Shown: positions 16,907 to 25,719, numbered from the stretch's first letter. The stretch is 64,000 bases of DNA from Neobacillus endophyticus (GCF_013248975.1 NZ_JABRWH010000001.1:4360001-4424000); one strand, 5' to 3'. The notes: generated by a model not told the origin, from the letters alone. Numbers and translations are program-made.

Positions 16907-17482
16907 TTGTTAATAATTTTGTTTCTCCATTATGCAAGTTTATTAACTTTTACCAATACCTATCATCCGTTATTAGATGCATTAATGGTTTTTGTTAGCA
17001 AAAATGCATTGATTATTTATGCGTTAGGTCTGCTTCTTATGTGGTTTTTAGGAAAAGAAAAATTAAAAAACACGGTTGTGTTTGCTGCTATAACAGGTGC
17101 AATAGGATTGTTCATAAATTTAATCTTAGGTCATATCTATTATGAGCCCCGCCCATTTGTTACACATCATGTTCAATTACTAATTCAACATGCAAGAGAT
17201 TCTTCATTTCCTAGTGATCATACAACAGGGGCATTTTCACTTGCACTTGCGGTATTAATACGTCATCGTAAAATTGGTGTCGGAATGCTAATATTAGCAG
17301 TTTTAACAGGATTTTCCCGTATTTATGTCGGTCATCATTATCCGTTTGATGTGCTTGAAAGTATAATCGTGGCCCTTTTGACTAGTACCTTTGTTTATAA
17401 ATTTAGTTCTGTTTTTGAACCTATCGGCCGGATTATTATTACTATATACAACCGAATTCCACTCGTTCCAAAAACTGAATAA
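16907..17482 (+). CDS. bcrC: BcrC-like undecaprenyl-diphosphatase (PAP2), start uncertain
   Basis: The three phosphatase signatures are intact: EPRPF (with the preceding basic segment), SFPSDHTTG and SRIYVGHHYPFD. Five or six membrane helices are expected. BcrC recycles the C55 lipid carrier of cell-wall synthesis and gives bacitracin resistance. The conserved part begins at TNTYHPLLDALMVF, where BcrC N-termini have about 17 earlier residues. Here no ATG with a ribosome binding site exists in frame; TTG codons at 16907 and 16919 are the only options. The neighbouring frame (KFIN before FTNTYHP) suggests a small indel, so the gene may be broken at its start. Confidence 0.75.
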   Translation: MLIILFLHYASLLTFTNTYHPLLDALMVFVSKNALIIYALGLLLMWFLGKEKLKNTVVFAAITGAIGLFINLILGHIYYEPRPFVTHHVQLLIQHARDSSFPSDHTTGAFSLALAVLIRHRKIGVGMLILAVLTGFSRIYVGHHYPFDVLESIIVALLTSTFVYKFSSVFEPIGRIIITIYNRIPLVPKTE

Positions 17483-17504
17483 GACCTTTCAGAATAAATA
17501 TCTA

Positions 17505-17538
17505 AAAAAACATCGGTTTAAAAATACCGATGTTTTTT
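17505..17538 (+). terminator. Terminator after the PAP2 gene
   Basis: AAAAAACATCGGT and ACCGATGTTTTTT pair around a short loop, a textbook stem with T-tract. Confidence 0.85.
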
Positions 17539-17759
17539 ATTTAAGTATCATTAATATTCAGAGAAACACTAAGATAAGGCCTTGCAATCTTTTTGCAAAA
17601 TTAAGCTGCTGAGAGCCTAAGAAACCTCAAAAAGAAAGAATAATCCAGTGAGTCCCTTGGAAATGATAAACATTTTCCGGCTGCCGATCCAATCTTCCCC
17701 TAATAGCGGGATCCGCAAAAAAGCCACGTTGATTGAAATGGATATGCAGTCCTTTTGTA

Positions 17760-17828
17760 ATTTTTTCCAAAAAAAAAAAAAACAGACAACAGGAATAAAA
17801 CAGGGGAAACTTATTTCGTAGCTTCCCC
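17760..17828 (-). terminator. Terminator of the aminotransferase gene
   Basis: The minus strand forms GGGGAAGCT/AGTTTCCCC with an 8-base loop, and about 20 bases later a run of 14 T. The distance between stem and T-run is larger than ideal. Confidence 0.45.
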
Positions 17829-17861
17829 CCTTCATTATTACCAATATCACTTATGAAGCGT

Positions 17862-19160
17862 CTATTCTTTCTCCGCTAATATCTTCTTAATGCTTACTAA
17901 TTGCACACAAAGGCATAACACTTCAATTGCTTTTTCCAATTCCGCCATCGAAGGGAATGTAGGAGCTATTCTTATATTTCGATCTCTTGGATCCTTCCCA
18001 TAAGGATAGGTAGCTCCTGCCTGGGTCAATTTGACACCCACTTCTGCTGCCATATTGACAATATCTCGGGCACATCCGTTTAATGTATTAAGACTGATGA
18101 AATAGCCGCCGTTTGGTTTATTCCATGATGCAATATTTTTACTGCCTAATTCCGACTCAAGTTTATTTAATACAATTTCAAATTTTGGTTTGATAATCTC
18201 TGCATGTTTTTCCATATGTTTTTTTAAATGATTCATATCTTTCAGGAAACGAACATGGCGAAGTTGGTTAATCTTATCAGGTCCAATTGTTTGAATGGAA
18301 AGCTGCCGCCTTATAAAATCAAGGTTTTCTTCACTAGCTGCCATCATAGCAACGCCAGACCCAGGGAACGTAATCTTGGACGTAGAGCTAAACATAAACA
18401 CACGATGAGGATTACCTGCTGACTTACAAGCAGTAAAGATATCTTTCAACTGATCTTCATGTTCTGTTAAATGGTGGACCGTATATGCATTATCCCAAAA
18501 AATTCTAAAATCAGTTGCTTTTGTTTTCATTTGGGCAAGCCGTTCTACTGTCTGATCCGAATATGTTATGCCATCAGGGTTGCTGTATTTAGGAACACAC
18601 CATATTCCTTTAATACTATCGTCTTCACTTACAAGTTTCTCAATCATATCCATATCCGGCCCGCTGCTCAACATATCTATTGTGATCATCTCGATATTAA
18701 AGAGCTCACATATAGCAAAATGTCTGTCATAGCCCGGACTTGGGCATAGAAATTTCACGACAGGAAGTTTGCCCCACGGAGATTCACTCCGATATACCCC
18801 ATGTAACATCGCTCTGGCTATCGTATCATACATCATATTAAGGCTGGAATTTCCACCTATGATTATTTCTTTCGTACTTACTTCAAGGACTTGTGAAAAT
18901 AATTCCTTTGCTTCTGGTATCCCGTCAAGCCCCCCGTAGTTCCGATAATCCGTTCCATCCATTCCTCTATAATCCTCATTGGACTTCAAACTATCTAGCA
19001 ACCCATTGGATAGGTCAAGTTGCTCCTGACATGGTTTGCCTCTAGACATATCCAAATTCAGATTTTGACTTTTATATCCGTTATATTTTTCTTGTAATCT
19101 CTGATCATGTTCCTTTAATTCAGATATACTTAATTCCATAAAATTTTCGATACTTCCCAT
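17862..19160 (-). CDS. Aspartate aminotransferase subgroup 1c-like PLP enzyme
   Basis: The 432 residues have the features of the Aminotran_MocR/AspAT 1c family rather than classic AspC: LDMSRGKPCQEQLDLSNGLL near 37-56, the YRNYGGLDGIPEAKELF segment, and the PLP lysine in SSTSKITFPGSGVAMM. Family members transaminate aspartate with 2-oxoglutarate. There is no DNA-binding domain. The ATG at 19160 is used, with GAGGATG about ten bases before; ATG at 19139 is an alternative. It is 165 bases downstream of leuA on the same strand and could be read through from the leucine T-box, because no terminator is obvious between them. Confidence 0.85.
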   Translation of the reverse strand: MGSIENFMELSISELKEHDQRLQEKYNGYKSQNLNLDMSRGKPCQEQLDLSNGLLDSLKSNEDYRGMDGTDYRNYGGLDGIPEAKELFSQVLEVSTKEIIIGGNSSLNMMYDTIARAMLHGVYRSESPWGKLPVVKFLCPSPGYDRHFAICELFNIEMITIDMLSSGPDMDMIEKLVSEDDSIKGIWCVPKYSNPDGITYSDQTVERLAQMKTKATDFRIFWDNAYTVHHLTEHEDQLKDIFTACKSAGNPHRVFMFSSTSKITFPGSGVAMMAASEENLDFIRRQLSIQTIGPDKINQLRHVRFLKDMNHLKKHMEKHAEIIKPKFEIVLNKLESELGSKNIASWNKPNGGYFISLNTLNGCARDIVNMAAEVGVKLTQAGATYPYGKDPRDRNIRIAPTFPSMAELEKAIEVLCLCVQLVSIKKILAEKE

Positions 19161-19325
19161 TTCCGCACATCCTCGTTACCAAATTATGAATATTCCACAT
19201 TTATTTTACACGTCTTTCTCTAAATTACAATCAGCCTTATTTCATTTAATAGCCCTGATTGTGTTTTTGAGAAAAAAATGAAACATAGACGCCCAATATC
19301 TAGTTTGTTTTGAAAATTTCTCCAC

Positions 19326-21029
19326 TTATTTATTTAAAAGAGAATATCCACTTTCAAAATTCGGTTTGACACGGGATAACATTTTGTTAATGGCACTAAA
19401 CAGAGCTTTAACAGAAGAGGTCATAATATCAGCATCAATTCCACAGCCCCAATAAACATCCCCATCTAAAGCAGTAAAACCTACATATGATACGGCATTT
19501 GCTTGCGAACCTATTTCTAAAGCATGCTCCTTATAAACTAAATGATTATAATTTATTCCTAGTGTGCTTTGGAGAACATTGCTGATCGCGTCCAGTCTTC
19601 CATTTCCTGTACCGATTAATTCATGAATTTCGTTATCGATCTTAATCGACACATTCGTTTCATAATTTTCATTTTGGGTAAATCGGTAATTGATAAATTC
19701 AATAGGGTCATGAATATTCACATATTCGTTAATGAAAATTTCATGGATTTCATTTGGCATCAGCTCTTTGTGCAAACGGTCTGATACATTTTTAACCGTG
19801 TATCCAAAACTTTCACGCATTTCCTTAGGCAAATCAAACCCATAGTTCTGCATAAGGATATATCCAATTCCTCCTTTACCAGATTGGCTATTAATACGGA
19901 TAATGTCTCCTTCATACTGCCTGCCAATATCCTTTGGATCAATCAATAGATAAGGTACTGACCAATACTGACGACTTCTATCCTCACGGCATTTCATTCC
20001 TTTAGCAATGGCATCCTGATGGGAACCAGAAAACGCAGTAAAGACGAGTTCACCGCCATATGGATGACGTTCATGGACTTTCATTCTTGTTAATTCTTCA
20101 TACTTCGAAAGAAGGTCAGGGATATTTTCAAAATTAAGCTTTGGATCTACTCCGTGCGAATACATATTCAATGCCAACGTTACGATGTCTACGTTTCCTG
20201 TTCTTTCGCCATTTCCGAATAGCGTTCCCTCCACTCTCTGTGCACCGGCAAGCATACCCAATTCCGCATCTGCCACTCCTGTTCCTCTGTCATTGTGAGG
20301 ATGGACTGATAGGATCACATTGTCCCGGTAGTTTAAATGATCACTCATATACTCAATTTGGCTAGCGTAAACATGAGGCATTGACATCGACACTGTAGCT
20401 GGAAGATTGATAATTACCTTATTTTCTGGAGTAGGCTGCCATACATTAAGTACGTGGTTGCATATTTCCAACGCGAACTCCATCTCTGTTCCCGTAAAGC
20501 TTTCCGGTGAATACTGAAACTGGAAGTTCCCCTCGGTTTCTGCAGCGTATTTCTTAAGCAGTTTGGCTCCGGTTACGGCGATGTCGATAATTTCTTGCTC
20601 CGTTTTTTGGAAAACCTGCTCCCTCTGTGCGACAGATGTAGAGTTGTATAGGTGCACGACCGCATTGTTGACTCCTCGAAGTGATTCAAACGTTTTTCTA
20701 ATAATATGTTCTCTTGACTGTGTTAACACTTGAACCGTCACATCATCAGGAATCAAATTTTGTTCAATCAATGTCCGCAGAAAAGCATATTCTGTCTCCG
20801 ATGCAGCTGGAAAACCAACTTCTATTTCCTTGAAACCTACTTCCAGGAGCAATTGAAAATATTCCCGCTTTTCCTCCAAGTTCATAGGCACGACCAAAGC
20901 CTGGTTTCCATCACGAAGATCGACACTGCACCATGCGGGAGCATCCTCTATGTACTCTTTTTCTGTCCATTTCAAGCTTTTTACTGGAGGCATAAAATAA
21001 CCTCTCGAATACTTTTCAATATTTCTCAT
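19326..21029 (-). CDS. leuA: 2-isopropylmalate synthase, LeuA type 2
   Basis: This 567-residue enzyme condenses acetyl-CoA with 2-oxoisovalerate, the first committed step of leucine synthesis. The catalytic TIM barrel has SVDLRDGNQAL near residue 35, HPHNDRGTGVADAE with the metal histidines, and GNGERTGN. The C-terminal allosteric domain (from about 430, FINYRFTQNENYE onward) binds leucine. Long LeuA2 forms of about 550-570 residues are as expected. ATG at 21029 follows AAGGTGG; the longer GTG start lies inside that site. It stands alone without leuBCD, under a leucine T-box. Confidence 0.95.
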   Translation of the reverse strand: MRNIEKYSRGYFMPPVKSLKWTEKEYIEDAPAWCSVDLRDGNQALVVPMNLEEKREYFQLLLEVGFKEIEVGFPAASETEYAFLRTLIEQNLIPDDVTVQVLTQSREHIIRKTFESLRGVNNAVVHLYNSTSVAQREQVFQKTEQEIIDIAVTGAKLLKKYAAETEGNFQFQYSPESFTGTEMEFALEICNHVLNVWQPTPENKVIINLPATVSMSMPHVYASQIEYMSDHLNYRDNVILSVHPHNDRGTGVADAELGMLAGAQRVEGTLFGNGERTGNVDIVTLALNMYSHGVDPKLNFENIPDLLSKYEELTRMKVHERHPYGGELVFTAFSGSHQDAIAKGMKCREDRSRQYWSVPYLLIDPKDIGRQYEGDIIRINSQSGKGGIGYILMQNYGFDLPKEMRESFGYTVKNVSDRLHKELMPNEIHEIFINEYVNIHDPIEFINYRFTQNENYETNVSIKIDNEIHELIGTGNGRLDAISNVLQSTLGINYNHLVYKEHALEIGSQANAVSYVGFTALDGDVYWGCGIDADIMTSSVKALFSAINKMLSRVKPNFESGYSLLNK

Positions 21030-21065
21030 TTTAATAACCACCTTATATCTTTTGTTATTAGAAAT

Positions 21066-21306
21066 AAAAAAAGCCTATCATCTCATAAGAGACGACAGGC
21101 TTTGCCTACGTGGTACCACTCTTTTTGATTCGTTTATGAAATAAAACGAACCCACTTAACGACTTGATTACGGTTGTCATCCGTTAAGACCTACATATCA
21201 GCCTTACAACTCCTGGGCGAGTTGGGGAAATTATTGACTGCCTTTCACCACCCGGCAGCTCTCTAAACAATAAATATTCCTTAATACTCCCATTCAAAGC
21301 ATTTGG
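21066..21306 (-). promoter_or_regulatory. T-box leader, leucine specifier, of leuA
   Basis: The minus strand shows AGTA, AGAGAG, GGTG, the specifier loop CAACTCG framed by the TGGG/CCCA lower stem, the core GTGGTACCACG, and the terminator CCTGTCGTCTC/GAGATGATAGG with seven T. CTC is a Leu codon, as expected for leuA. Confidence 0.93.
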
Positions 21307-21333
21307 ATTTATTCGAATTTTTTAATTTTTCCT

Positions 21334-21362
21334 ATTCTATAACGAATTTTAATAATAATCAA
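21334..21362 (-). promoter_or_regulatory. Sigma-A promoter of the leuA transcript
   Basis: The minus strand has TTGATT (21357-21362), a 17-base spacer and TAGAAT (21334-21339), placed directly before the T-box leader. Confidence 0.65.
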
Positions 21363-21795
21363 GTCATAATTTTCATTTTTTTAAAAATTATGTTGAAGAA
21401 AAAATAGATTTTTAAATCCAATGAGAAATTTTCTTTACCTTATTTTGCACGATTAACAAATAACCTACATTGGCTAATAAAAAGATAGAATATCACCATT
21501 TATGACTGATTTACTACTTTGTCCAAAATCTCCCCATTCAACCATAACGATTCCTATAATCCTATAGCCATTATAGTTGAACTATTCGTATTTTCTTTGT
21601 AAATTAAAAATCCCCCTAACGAATCGACTATTGTCTGTAAAGAAAGTTTGATAATGGAACTTGCTACAATTATTAGTTTTTTCGGCGGAATTTTATACCA
21701 AAATACGCTAGAATTCAATTCTAGCTGTTATTTTGTATAATACATCCCTCCTCCTAAACTATCGCACTCATATTGTCAACGAATAATTTCTTTGA
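21363..21795. other. Gene-free AT-rich stretch with a 19-bp palindrome
   Basis: No credible gene. The only clear structure is GCTAGAATTCAATTCTAGC (21707-21725), two 9-base arms around one base. There is no T-tract after it on either strand, so an operator is as likely as a terminator. Confidence 0.35.
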
Positions 21796-22248
21796 TTAAT
21801 AGCAAGTAAAAGATTGAATATGACGTAAATCTATTCCAAAATAAACCCACCTAAATCCAGTCCAACGATACCCTGACACAGAATTTCGACCAACATAGGT
21901 TGGATAAAACCAAAATTGCTCTAAACCTCTCAGCCACACATACGTGTATCTGAATAAACATCTTGCGATACCGCCAGGATCAACCGCATATGGTTGTATT
22001 TGTTGTGGGGGAACAAAAGATGGCGGTGGTGCAGTTGGAGGTCCAGCTGTTGGCCCATGTCCAGTTGGAGCAAACGAAGGATGTGCCCCAGGTGTTCCTG
22101 GTGGTGGCGTTTGTGGAAAGAATGAGCCAAATTGTCTTTCTTCAAAGTTCGGATGGTAAAAATTCGGTTCTTGGTATGGAGTCGATGTTAAATTAGCTTC
22201 CTGACTAGATGGAACATAATAATGTAGATGTATATGACTAGGATTCAT
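21796..22248 (-). CDS. Proline-rich hypothetical protein, possibly spore-associated
   Basis: The 150 residues have a Pro/Gly/Thr-rich low-complexity middle (PQTPPPGTPGAHPSF and GPPTAPPPSFVPPQQ, about 45-88) and an aromatic C-terminal domain (FRYTYVWLRGLEQFWFYPTYVG, YFGIDLRHIQSFTCY). That domain is common in spore-forming Bacillaceae and is often annotated hypothetical. There is no signal peptide or membrane helix. ATG at 22248 follows AAAGGAGTG; the longer frame upstream has no such site. Function unknown; the surface location is suggested only by composition and by the neighbouring glycine-rich gene. Confidence 0.65.
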   Translation of the reverse strand: MNPSHIHLHYYVPSSQEANLTSTPYQEPNFYHPNFEERQFGSFFPQTPPPGTPGAHPSFAPTGHGPTAGPPTAPPPSFVPPQQIQPYAVDPGGIARCLFRYTYVWLRGLEQFWFYPTYVGRNSVSGYRWTGFRWVYFGIDLRHIQSFTCY

Positions 22249-22568
22249 AAAACGCACTCCTTTACTTTTTAATCTCACCTCATCATATTCTTTAGTCACT
22301 GACCTATAAACTTGTTCTCTAAGAAATGTGTATTTACCCACAAATGGTTATTTCTGGGTAAAATCTATTGTAGCATTACAGCTTCGTTATTATCGTCATT
22401 TACCTTGTTTTAATTACTCATTCCTCATCACAAAATCTTCATTTTCATAACCTTTATGCATATCCACAGTCATATCGGCTTTCACCTACATATAATACCC
22501 AAAGTAATTACGCCTGTTTTTGGTGGATATAACTCTGCCACCAGCCTTAATGCAATGGAGGTATGAAG

Positions 22569-23057
22569 ATGATAAAATTTAATTCTTTTAATGGAACTGT
22601 CACTATGATTACTGATCTTTTGGGGGAAAATGCTGAAGGTGATGGCTGTAATAAATTAATATCTTTAGAAAACGCTTTGGGAGCAACAGTAAATTTCGTG
22701 GTGTCACCCACAACTTACTTTGTAGACCATGCAGTGGTGACTGTAGGAGATAAAGTAACTGGATATTATGATGGGAATGCTCCTACTCTTCTTATTTACC
22801 CACCACAATATCCTGCACTCGTCATGGTAAAAGAGAGTCCCTATCAGAATGTAAAAGTAGATTATTTTGATAGTCAGTTGGTAAGCAGTGATGGACGATT
22901 ACGATTAAATATATCTCCATATACCCAAATAATATTAACAAATGGGCAATTATTTTCAAGAAACCTTGCGAACCGAAATCTCATTGTTATCTATGGGGCT
23001 GCAACAAAAAGTATTCCTGCCCAAACTACACCTTATAGAATAATAGTTTGGTGTTAG
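22569..23057 (+). CDS. Conserved hypothetical beta-rich protein
   Basis: A 162-residue protein with strongly beta-patterned sequence (GATVNFVVSPTTYFVD, GDKVTGYYDGNAPTLLIYPPQY, YRIIVWC). The FNGTVTMITDL opening and the TYFVD...GDKVTGYYD middle resemble small OB-like or beta-sandwich proteins found in Firmicutes without known function. ATG at 22569 is chosen because GGAGGT lies six bases before it; ATG at 22563 would touch that site. CATATAATA about 75 bases upstream resembles a mother-cell sigma -10 box (CATANNNTA), but this is weak evidence for sporulation control. Confidence 0.65.
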   Translation: MIKFNSFNGTVTMITDLLGENAEGDGCNKLISLENALGATVNFVVSPTTYFVDHAVVTVGDKVTGYYDGNAPTLLIYPPQYPALVMVKESPYQNVKVDYFDSQLVSSDGRLRLNISPYTQIILTNGQLFSRNLANRNLIVIYGAATKSIPAQTTPYRIIVWC

Positions 23058-23152
23058 AGGTTATTTTAGAAACGCACGTTATTAGATTGTCTCAGTAAAT
23101 GTTCACTAAGCAGTAACATCCGTTCATACATTCACAAACCTTCACGATTCTC

Positions 23153-23201
23153 AACAAGAAACAAGCGTTTCTTCGATTATAGATCCCCCTGTTTCTTGTT
23201 G
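23153..23201. terminator. Inverted repeat between convergent genes
   Basis: CAACAAGAAACA and TGTTTCTTGTTG pair perfectly around a 24-base loop. The position between two convergent genes suggests a shared terminator, though the T-tract is poor. Confidence 0.45.
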
Positions 23202-23225
23202 GATTTGAATTCTTATATCAATTTT

Positions 23226-23530
23226 TTAATAAGGGTAGTGATGATGGTGGTAATATGGATATGGGTACGGATGACCATATCCCATGCCTGGTCCGCCTAA
23301 ACCAAGACCTGGATAAAAACCTAACCCTGAGCCTGGTCCACCTAAACCAAGACCTGGTGCGAAACCAAAACCTGATCCTGGACCACCTAAGCCAATACCT
23401 GGATAATAACCAACTCCTAAACCTGGTCCGCCTAAACCAAGACCTGGTCCAAAACCAAAACCTGAACCCGGTCCGCCTAAACCAAGACCCGGTGCGAAAC
23501 CAAAACCTGAACCTGGTCCACCTAAACCAA
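23226..23530. repeat. 45-bp tandem repeat array inside the glycine-rich gene
   Basis: About six 45-bp units with the core GGTCCGCCTAAACCAAGACC on the plus strand. Units differ by a few bases, mostly third positions, so the array has been stable enough to drift. Confidence 0.75.
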
Positions 23531-23549
23531 TCCTATTATAGTCAATCAT
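23226..23549 (-). CDS. Glycine-rich 15-residue repeat protein with His/Tyr tail
   Basis: The 107 residues are six copies of a 15-residue unit of the form GLGLGGPGSGFGFAP (variants GPGLGVGYYP, GPGMGYGHPYP), ending in a tail rich in His, Pro and Tyr (PYPYYHHHHYPY). The DNA is a matching 45-bp tandem repeat, so copy number may vary between strains. Glycine/tyrosine-rich proteins of this kind occur in Bacillus spore coats, but no direct homology is seen. The ATG at 23549 follows GAGGAGG. It has no signal peptide. Confidence 0.7.
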   Translation of the reverse strand: MIDYNRIGLGGPGSGFGFAPGLGLGGPGSGFGFGPGLGLGGPGLGVGYYPGIGLGGPGSGFGFAPGLGLGGPGSGLGFYPGLGLGGPGMGYGHPYPYPYYHHHHYPY

Positions 23550-23749
23550 TTATATCCTCCTCATTCTATTTTACATTAGAGCATATTCATGTTCGGGATA
23601 AATTCTTGGGCATTCGTCCTGAATATTCAATTTTTTTAGACATAAGCGGATTGTTTTTCCCTAATGGTTTATCCCATTAGAAAATCTTTCTACGTATTAA
23701 AGAAAGAATATTATTCATCAGACGATTTTCCGCCCTGAAATAACAATGA

Positions 23750-23953
23750 AGGCCCATTAGTGTTATTCAAAGTTTACTAGAACACGAATTGAGCGAGACC
23801 ACTAGGATTTATGCTCAATTAACCGGAGCTTTAGAAGAGAATAATATATATAGTAAGGAAAACAAAGAAAGCAACGGGCAACCGTTGCTTTTTTACACTA
23901 ATACTCCTTTAATACAACAAGGAATCTTTAGTTCATTATTCATATTCAAGTAA
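23750..23953 (+). pseudogene. C-terminal scar of a tyrosine recombinase
   Basis: The plus strand reads ISVIQSLLEHELSETTRIYA then QLTGALEENN. This matches the XerC/XerD-type ending, where SLLGH...TTRIYAQLTG surrounds the catalytic His and Tyr. A stop closes the frame at 23747 and the rest of the gene is absent. The normal Gly-His pair is Glu-His here. A terminator overlaps the tail. It marks an old integrase or element insertion site. Confidence 0.55.
23868..23895 (+). terminator. Rho-independent terminator
   Basis: GCAACGG and CCGTTGC enclose GCAA and are followed by TTTTTT. It ends the recombinase remnant's strand. Confidence 0.8.
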
Positions 23954-24079
23954 ATCTGAAATAAATCCGTTTATATTTCCTTTTAAGTCTACCCCGTGTC
24001 TCAATGTACTTAATGCTAATACAGATACTCGTAAGCCTTTTCTTCCTCACAATTTATAATTCAATACAAAACCGCTTTT

Positions 24080-24604
24080 CTAATAGTCACTTTTCAGATG
24101 ACATACCAGTTCTTCGGCACTTTCGAGGACTTGTTCGTTCGTTAAGAAGCGCACTCCCTGTTTCGTAAATGTGGGCAAGAACCGCATGCCGGTCAAGTTA
24201 GCTGTTGCCTGAAATGGTTTGGTTAACTCGCTAAGGCTAAAGTGATTGTATCCGCCAGCTTGATAGGCTTGTGCAGGTCCGCCTGTTGAAATTACTAACA
24301 TAAACTCTTTGCCGCGTAATTTCGTTCCTTCTGACCCATAAGCCCAACCGTAAGTAAGAACCAAATCCTGCCATTGTTTTAACAAAGCGGGTGAACTGTA
24401 CCAGTAGAATGGGAATTGAAACACGATACGATCATGTTCCAATAGAAGCTGTTGTTCTTTTTCCACCTCAATCTCAAATGTTGGATATTGTGCGTATAGA
24501 TTATGAACTGTAACATTTTTTTCTTGTTGAAGACGGTTCATCCACGTTCTATTTACTTTTGATTGTTCTAAGTTTGGATGGGCTACAATAACTAATGTTT
24601 TCAT
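24080..24604 (-). CDS. NAD(P)H oxidoreductase, YwrO/KefF-like flavoprotein
   Basis: A 174-residue flavodoxin-fold quinone/nitro reductase. It shows the FMN-binding start MKTLVIVAHPNLEQSKVNR, FQFPFYWYSSPALLKQWQD near 70-90, and ISTGGPAQAYQAGGYNHF. Such enzymes reduce quinones or nitro compounds by two electrons with NAD(P)H and often belong to regulons that sense electrophiles. ATG at 24604 follows AAGGTGATC; the longer frame's GTG lies inside that site. It ends a run of minus-strand redox genes headed by a MarR regulator, but its own upstream region lacks the cluster's palindrome. Confidence 0.88.
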   Translation of the reverse strand: MKTLVIVAHPNLEQSKVNRTWMNRLQQEKNVTVHNLYAQYPTFEIEVEKEQQLLLEHDRIVFQFPFYWYSSPALLKQWQDLVLTYGWAYGSEGTKLRGKEFMLVISTGGPAQAYQAGGYNHFSLSELTKPFQATANLTGMRFLPTFTKQGVRFLTNEQVLESAEELVCHLKSDY

Positions 24605-24678
24605 CTTGATCACCTTTCAATTGATAGTATTCTTATAAAAAATCATTAAAAAGTATTTCAGTAGAATATTTACTTTAT

Positions 24679-25006
24679 TTAAATATTTGAATTTAGCTTC
24701 AATAAGGATGGCTGAAGAACATAATTTACATATGTTTTTGCATTTTCTTCAAGTTGTTCATCTGTTACATGCATAACACCGTTCAGCACAAATAACGGCA
24801 TAAAACGAGTACCAATGAGGTTACTTGTTTGTTGTAAAGGAGTTGTTAAAGTCTCCATAGTAAAGTGATTATAACCTGTAGGCTGATAGGAATCTTCGGG
24901 TCCAAAGGTTGAAATCGCAAGACCTAGTTCTTTACCGTGAAGCTTATCTCCGCCTTCTCCATATTCTTTTTTCTTTCCTAGTTTTGATAACACATACTGT
25001 TTTCAT
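24679..25006 (-). pseudogene. Second YwrO/KefF-like oxidoreductase, 5' half deleted
   Basis: An open frame of 104 codons (24993-24679) encodes only the C-terminal half of a paralogue of the gene at 24080 (GKELGLAISTFGPEDSYQPTG, YNHFTMETLTTPLQQ). At 25006 ATGAAAACAG keeps the family start MKT in another frame, so about 80 codons are missing by an internal deletion with frameshift. The operator palindrome at 25021 is retained, so this gene was once part of the MarR-controlled set. Confidence 0.7.
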
Positions 25007-25020
25007 AAAGAGAATTTAAC

Positions 25021-25036
25021 ATTTGCACATACAAAT
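25021..25036. promoter_or_regulatory. MarR-type operator, copy 3
   Basis: ATTTGCACATACAAAT differs by one base from the boxes at 25720 and 26206. It stands directly before the truncated oxidoreductase. Confidence 0.75.
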
Positions 25037-25052
25037 AATGTTGTAAAAAAAT

Positions 25053-25700
25053 TTACTTTTCTTCAAAAATAACTTCTGTTTCAGTTTGATTTTCGTACAT
25101 GCTATAAAATGTATTTGCAATATTTTCAGGTGTGAAATAAGTTCCTTCCTGCACATAACCTTTTATTGTTAATGTTCCAACATAAATTCCTCTAGGGCTC
25201 AATTCTTGATGCAAGCTGTATGCTAAATTGCGAATACCTGCTTTTCCAATTGCTAATGAAGAATAGTCAGCATAGGGATAAAGAGCTAATCCCCCGCCCG
25301 TTAATAAAATTGTTCCATTTACCATATGAGGAATCACTTCTTTTACACTTGTAAGAGCTCCAGCTACACTGACTTTAAAATCTTCCACTAATTGATCCAC
25401 GCTTAATGTTGTTGGTTTGCCTGGTCTTCCTGCAGCAGCATTGTACAATAATACGTTAATTGTTCCATAAGTCTTAATTACCGCATCAATGGCTAATTTT
25501 AAAGATTCTTCTGAAGAGACATCCCCAAGAAAACCTTTTGCTGCAATCCCATCATCTTTAAGTATTTTTACATATTTTTGTAGTGATTCCATACTTCGAG
25601 AAATCAAGGCAACATTAAAGCCTTCTTTACCGAATTTTCTTGCCGTACTTAAGCTTATTCCTGGTCCAGCACCGACAATTACCAATATCTTATCTGACAA
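25053..25700 (-). CDS. Atypical short-chain dehydrogenase/reductase
   Basis: The 215-residue Rossmann protein has the cofactor loop VGAGPGISLSTA in place of the common TGxxxGIG, GDVSSEES, YNAAAG in place of NNAG, and a degraded catalytic region (LLTGGGLALYPYADYSSLAIGKAG), where Tyr and Lys keep about the YxxxK distance. The substrate is unknown. TTG at 25700 is the likely start, nine bases after GAGGAG; a longer ATG frame from 25733 would overlap the operator at 25720-25735. It is the first target of the adjacent MarR gene. Confidence 0.82.
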   Translation of the reverse strand: MSDKILVIVGAGPGISLSTARKFGKEGFNVALISRSMESLQKYVKILKDDGIAAKGFLGDVSSEESLKLAIDAVIKTYGTINVLLYNAAAGRPGKPTTLSVDQLVEDFKVSVAGALTSVKEVIPHMVNGTILLTGGGLALYPYADYSSLAIGKAGIRNLAYSLHQELSPRGIYVGTLTIKGYVQEGTYFTPENIANTFYSMYENQTETEVIFEEK

Positions 25701-25719
25701 ACCAACAGCCTCCTCATTT

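Noticed and set aside
17617..17850. Minus-strand 77-codon frame after the aminotransferase
   Set aside because: It runs through the poly-A/T tract and hairpin that end the aminotransferase transcript.
23226..23530. Regular 45-bp repeats considered as a CRISPR array
   Set aside because: The units are contiguous without unique spacers, are multiples of three and encode a protein with start signals.
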